The position numbers were made by a program, and so were the translations under genes. A DNA stretch of 7,410 nucleotides from Bacteroidales bacterium (GTDB taxonomy: Bacteria; Bacteroidota; Bacteroidia; Bacteroidales; Bacteroidaceae), in assembly GCA_004557285.1 (NCBI GenBank), contig SFEK01000103.1, positions 1 to 7,410 of the forward strand, given 5' to 3'. The notes below the pieces were generated by a model. It was not told the origin of the DNA. It searched no databases and was given only the letters and a program-made list of their open reading frames with translations. Each line of letters opens with the position of its first letter. The first letter of the stretch is position 1. Of the stretch, positions 5,911 through 7,410 are shown piece by piece.

Positions 5911-6972
5911 TTACGGTATATTGTATTCATGTACATTCATATAGTTTCTCCAGCGTTCGATGAGCTCCGACATGTCTGGTGGCAGTTCTGACGTAAAGTC
6001 CATCTGCCTGCCCGTGACGGGGTGCACAAATCCAAGCGTGCGTGCGTGCAATGCCTGACGCGGACAGATTTTCATGCAGTTTTCGACAAACTGACGGTAA
6101 CTGCCCGTGCGGTTGCCCCGCAGGATAACATCGCCGCCGTAACGCTCGTCGCTGAACAGCGGGTGGCCGATGTGCCGCATGTGGGCACGTATCTGATGGG
6201 TGCGGCCTGTTTCGAGCACACATTCCACCAAGGTCACATAACCAAATCGCTCAAGCACTCGATAATGGGTGACGGCAGGCTTGCCTATTTCCGAACCGGG
6301 CTCAAACACTGCCATGCGCAAGCGGTCTTTGGGATCGCGCCCGATGTTGCCCTCTATACGCCCACTGTCGGCCGTGAAGTTGGCCCACACCAATGCGTTG
6401 TAGCTGCGGTGCGTGGTCTTGTTGAAAAACTGCACGCCCAACTTGGTCTTGGCATTGGGGGTCTTGGCCACGACGAGCAGTCCGCTGGTGTCTTTGTCTA
6501 TGCGGTGCACCAATCCCACCTCGGGGTCGTTGGGGTCGTATGCCGGCAGGTCGCGCAGGTGCCAGGCAATGGCATTGACCAGCGTGCCGTGATAGTTGCC
6601 GCATCCTGGGTGCACCACCATGCCCGCAGGCTTGTTGATCACCATCAGTTCATCGTCTTCATACACGATGTCGAGCGGGATGTCTTCGGGGTCTATGCTA
6701 TTGTCGTAGTGCGGACGGTCAAGCATCAGCGTGACCACATCCCCCGGCCTCACCTTGTAGCTGCTCTTCACCGCACGGTCGTTCACATGCACAAAGCCCG
6801 CATCCGCTGCACGCTGAATACGGTTGCGACTGGTGTGCTGCAGTTTTTCCATCAAAAACTTGTCGATGCGCAGAGGCACCAGCCCCTTGTCGGCCACAAG
6901 GCGCAGATGCTCGTACAGCTGTTGCTGCTCATCGTCCAGTTCGGTGATATCCTGTATCTCTTGTTCTGTCAT
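5911..6972 (-). CDS. rluD: RluA-family 23S rRNA pseudouridine synthase (RluD-like)
   Basis: This 353-residue protein isomerises uridine to pseudouridine in 23S rRNA; RluD acts at 1911/1915/1917 in helix 69 of the large subunit. After about 30 acidic N-terminal residues comes an S4 RNA-binding domain at about 32-85 (LRIDKFLMEKL, SRNRIQRAADAGFVHVN, YKVRPGDVV). The catalytic domain starts near 100 (LDIVYEDDELMVINKPAGMVVHPG). The catalytic motif HRIDKDTSGLLVVAK places the nucleophile at Asp159. GRTHQIRAHMRHIGHPLFSDERYGG (256-280) is the other family signature, and ALHARTLGFVHPVTG lies near the C-terminus. Length and domain order match RluD rather than the S4-less RluA or RluC variants; the exact target positions are inferred. 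The ATG at 6970-6972 follows a TA-rich stretch with no Shine-Dalgarno. It is 30 nt after the PASTA gene and 30 nt before ddl, so co-transcription is likely. Confidence 0.93.
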   Translation of the reverse strand: MTEQEIQDITELDDEQQQLYEHLRLVADKGLVPLRIDKFLMEKLQHTSRNRIQRAADAGFVHVNDRAVKSSYKVRPGDVVTLMLDRPHYDNSIDPEDIPLDIVYEDDELMVINKPAGMVVHPGCGNYHGTLVNAIAWHLRDLPAYDPNDPEVGLVHRIDKDTSGLLVVAKTPNAKTKLGVQFFNKTTHRSYNALVWANFTADSGRIEGNIGRDPKDRLRMAVFEPGSEIGKPAVTHYRVLERFGYVTLVECVLETGRTHQIRAHMRHIGHPLFSDERYGGDVILRGNRTGSYRQFVENCMKICPRQALHARTLGFVHPVTGRQMDFTSELPPDMSELIERWRNYMNVHEYNIP

Positions 6973-7002
6973 TATAGATATATATATAAATATGTGGCGT
7001 CA

Positions 7003-7410
7003 CTATTCAGGCCCGTCAACCACCTCAAAGTCGTCTTCTGTGCCTGTCACAGCGTCGCCTGTCCCCGTGCCGTAGTCAGTGCCATGGTCAAAGAAGATGG
7101 AATCGCCATAACTGCCAGGATCGGTATACATCACATCAGAGTCATCGTCCATCATGCCGTCTCCCACCTGTATGCAAACCAAGTCGTTCACCGACACCCG
7201 TTGTCCGTTCTGCAGATGCCTGCCCTTGCTCACCACGCCATACACCCAGTCTTTCTCTCCGGGAACAAGTTGTGGTTCGCCCACCTTGAATCCCATGGCC
7301 ATCAGTTTGGCACGAGCCTCACGGTAGGAGCAGTTGTCGATGATGTCGGGTAGCGACACCATGGGCGAATGTGACGAATTGATGACCACATACACCACAC
7401 GCCCACCTTT
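7003..7410 (-). CDS. PASTA domain-containing protein, C-terminal part (5' end beyond window)
   Basis: The reading frame stays open through the right edge (it reads KGGRVVYVVIN at the edge), so only the last 135 or so codons are present, ending in TAG. Just inside the edge is the end of one PASTA domain (the VVYVVIN strand). A complete PASTA domain follows at about 7156-7359, opening with VSLPDIIDNCSYREAR and running through MGFKVGEPQLVP to NDLVCIQVGDG. The last 50 residues are an acidic, Gly/Asp/Thr-rich tail with no hydrophobic segment. PASTA domains bind muropeptides or uncrosslinked peptidoglycan stems, often as the outer part of Ser/Thr kinases or penicillin-binding proteins. In Bacteroidetes, kinase-free proteins with a single N-terminal membrane helix and two or three PASTA domains are usual; I infer that type here, but the N-terminus is not visible. 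It lies 30 nt upstream of rluD and two genes upstream of ddl, which fits a cell-wall role. A kinase or PBP identity cannot be excluded. Confidence 0.88.
   Translation of the reverse strand, partial: KGGRVVYVVINSSHSPMVSLPDIIDNCSYREARAKLMAMGFKVGEPQLVPGEKDWVYGVVSKGRHLQNGQRVSVNDLVCIQVGDGMMDDDSDVMYTDPGSYGDSIFFDHGTDYGTGTGDAVTGTEDDFEVVDGPE

Noticed and set aside
6022..7353. A 443-codon open frame on the + strand
   Set aside because: It runs antisense across rluD, the gap and the PASTA gene, both of which have clear family motifs. Its translation is His/Val-rich with no recognisable domains, as expected of a shadow frame in GC-biased coding DNA.
1..7410. CRISPR arrays, tRNA/rRNA genes, insertion sequences, phage genes, restriction or defence systems
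   Set aside because: I saw no regularly spaced repeats, cloverleaf or rRNA sequence, transposase motifs or terminal repeats, or defence domains on either strand.

Overview
The window looks like chromosomal DNA of a Bacteroidales bacterium, most likely Prevotella or a near relative. The reasons are a NigD-family lipoprotein (a family known mainly from Bacteroidales), a PlsB-like acyltransferase with the SNHRDIVLD and SYEYDPCD signatures I associate with that group, no Shine-Dalgarno sequences but AT-rich leaders, and a textbook Bacteroidetes promoter (TTG, 20 nt, TAATTTTG) in front of priA. The genus is an inference; no 16S or other decisive marker is present. All convincing genes lie on the minus strand, so they are read from the right end of the window to the left.

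Layout in transcription order: (1) the 3' part of a PASTA-domain protein, cut by the right window edge; (2) rluD, a 23S rRNA pseudouridine synthase; (3) ddl, D-alanine--D-alanine ligase; (4) a phospholipid-type acyltransferase. Gaps between these four are 30, 30 and 11 nt, so they form a likely operon. An 86-nt gap holding a large imperfect hairpin follows, then (5) a NigD-like lipoprotein gene. An AT-rich 3' region with short ACATT repeats leads to a strong intrinsic terminator. (6) priA, the replication-restart helicase, then starts from its own promoter. The last 419 bases hold no intact gene. They contain a gene-tail-like fragment (about 105-338, minus strand), degenerate ACATT repeats and a strong G/C hairpin at the left edge.

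Functionally the first block is a cell-envelope and ribosome housekeeping cluster: cell-wall precursor synthesis (ddl), a PASTA protein that may sense muropeptide or cell-wall state, lipid acyl transfer, and an exported lipoprotein, together with rRNA modification. priA is a separate transcription unit.

I found no previously undescribed multi-gene system. The points most worth a second look are the hairpin just before the lipoprotein gene, the almost leaderless priA start, the gene remnant downstream of priA, and the motif shared by two 3' regions.
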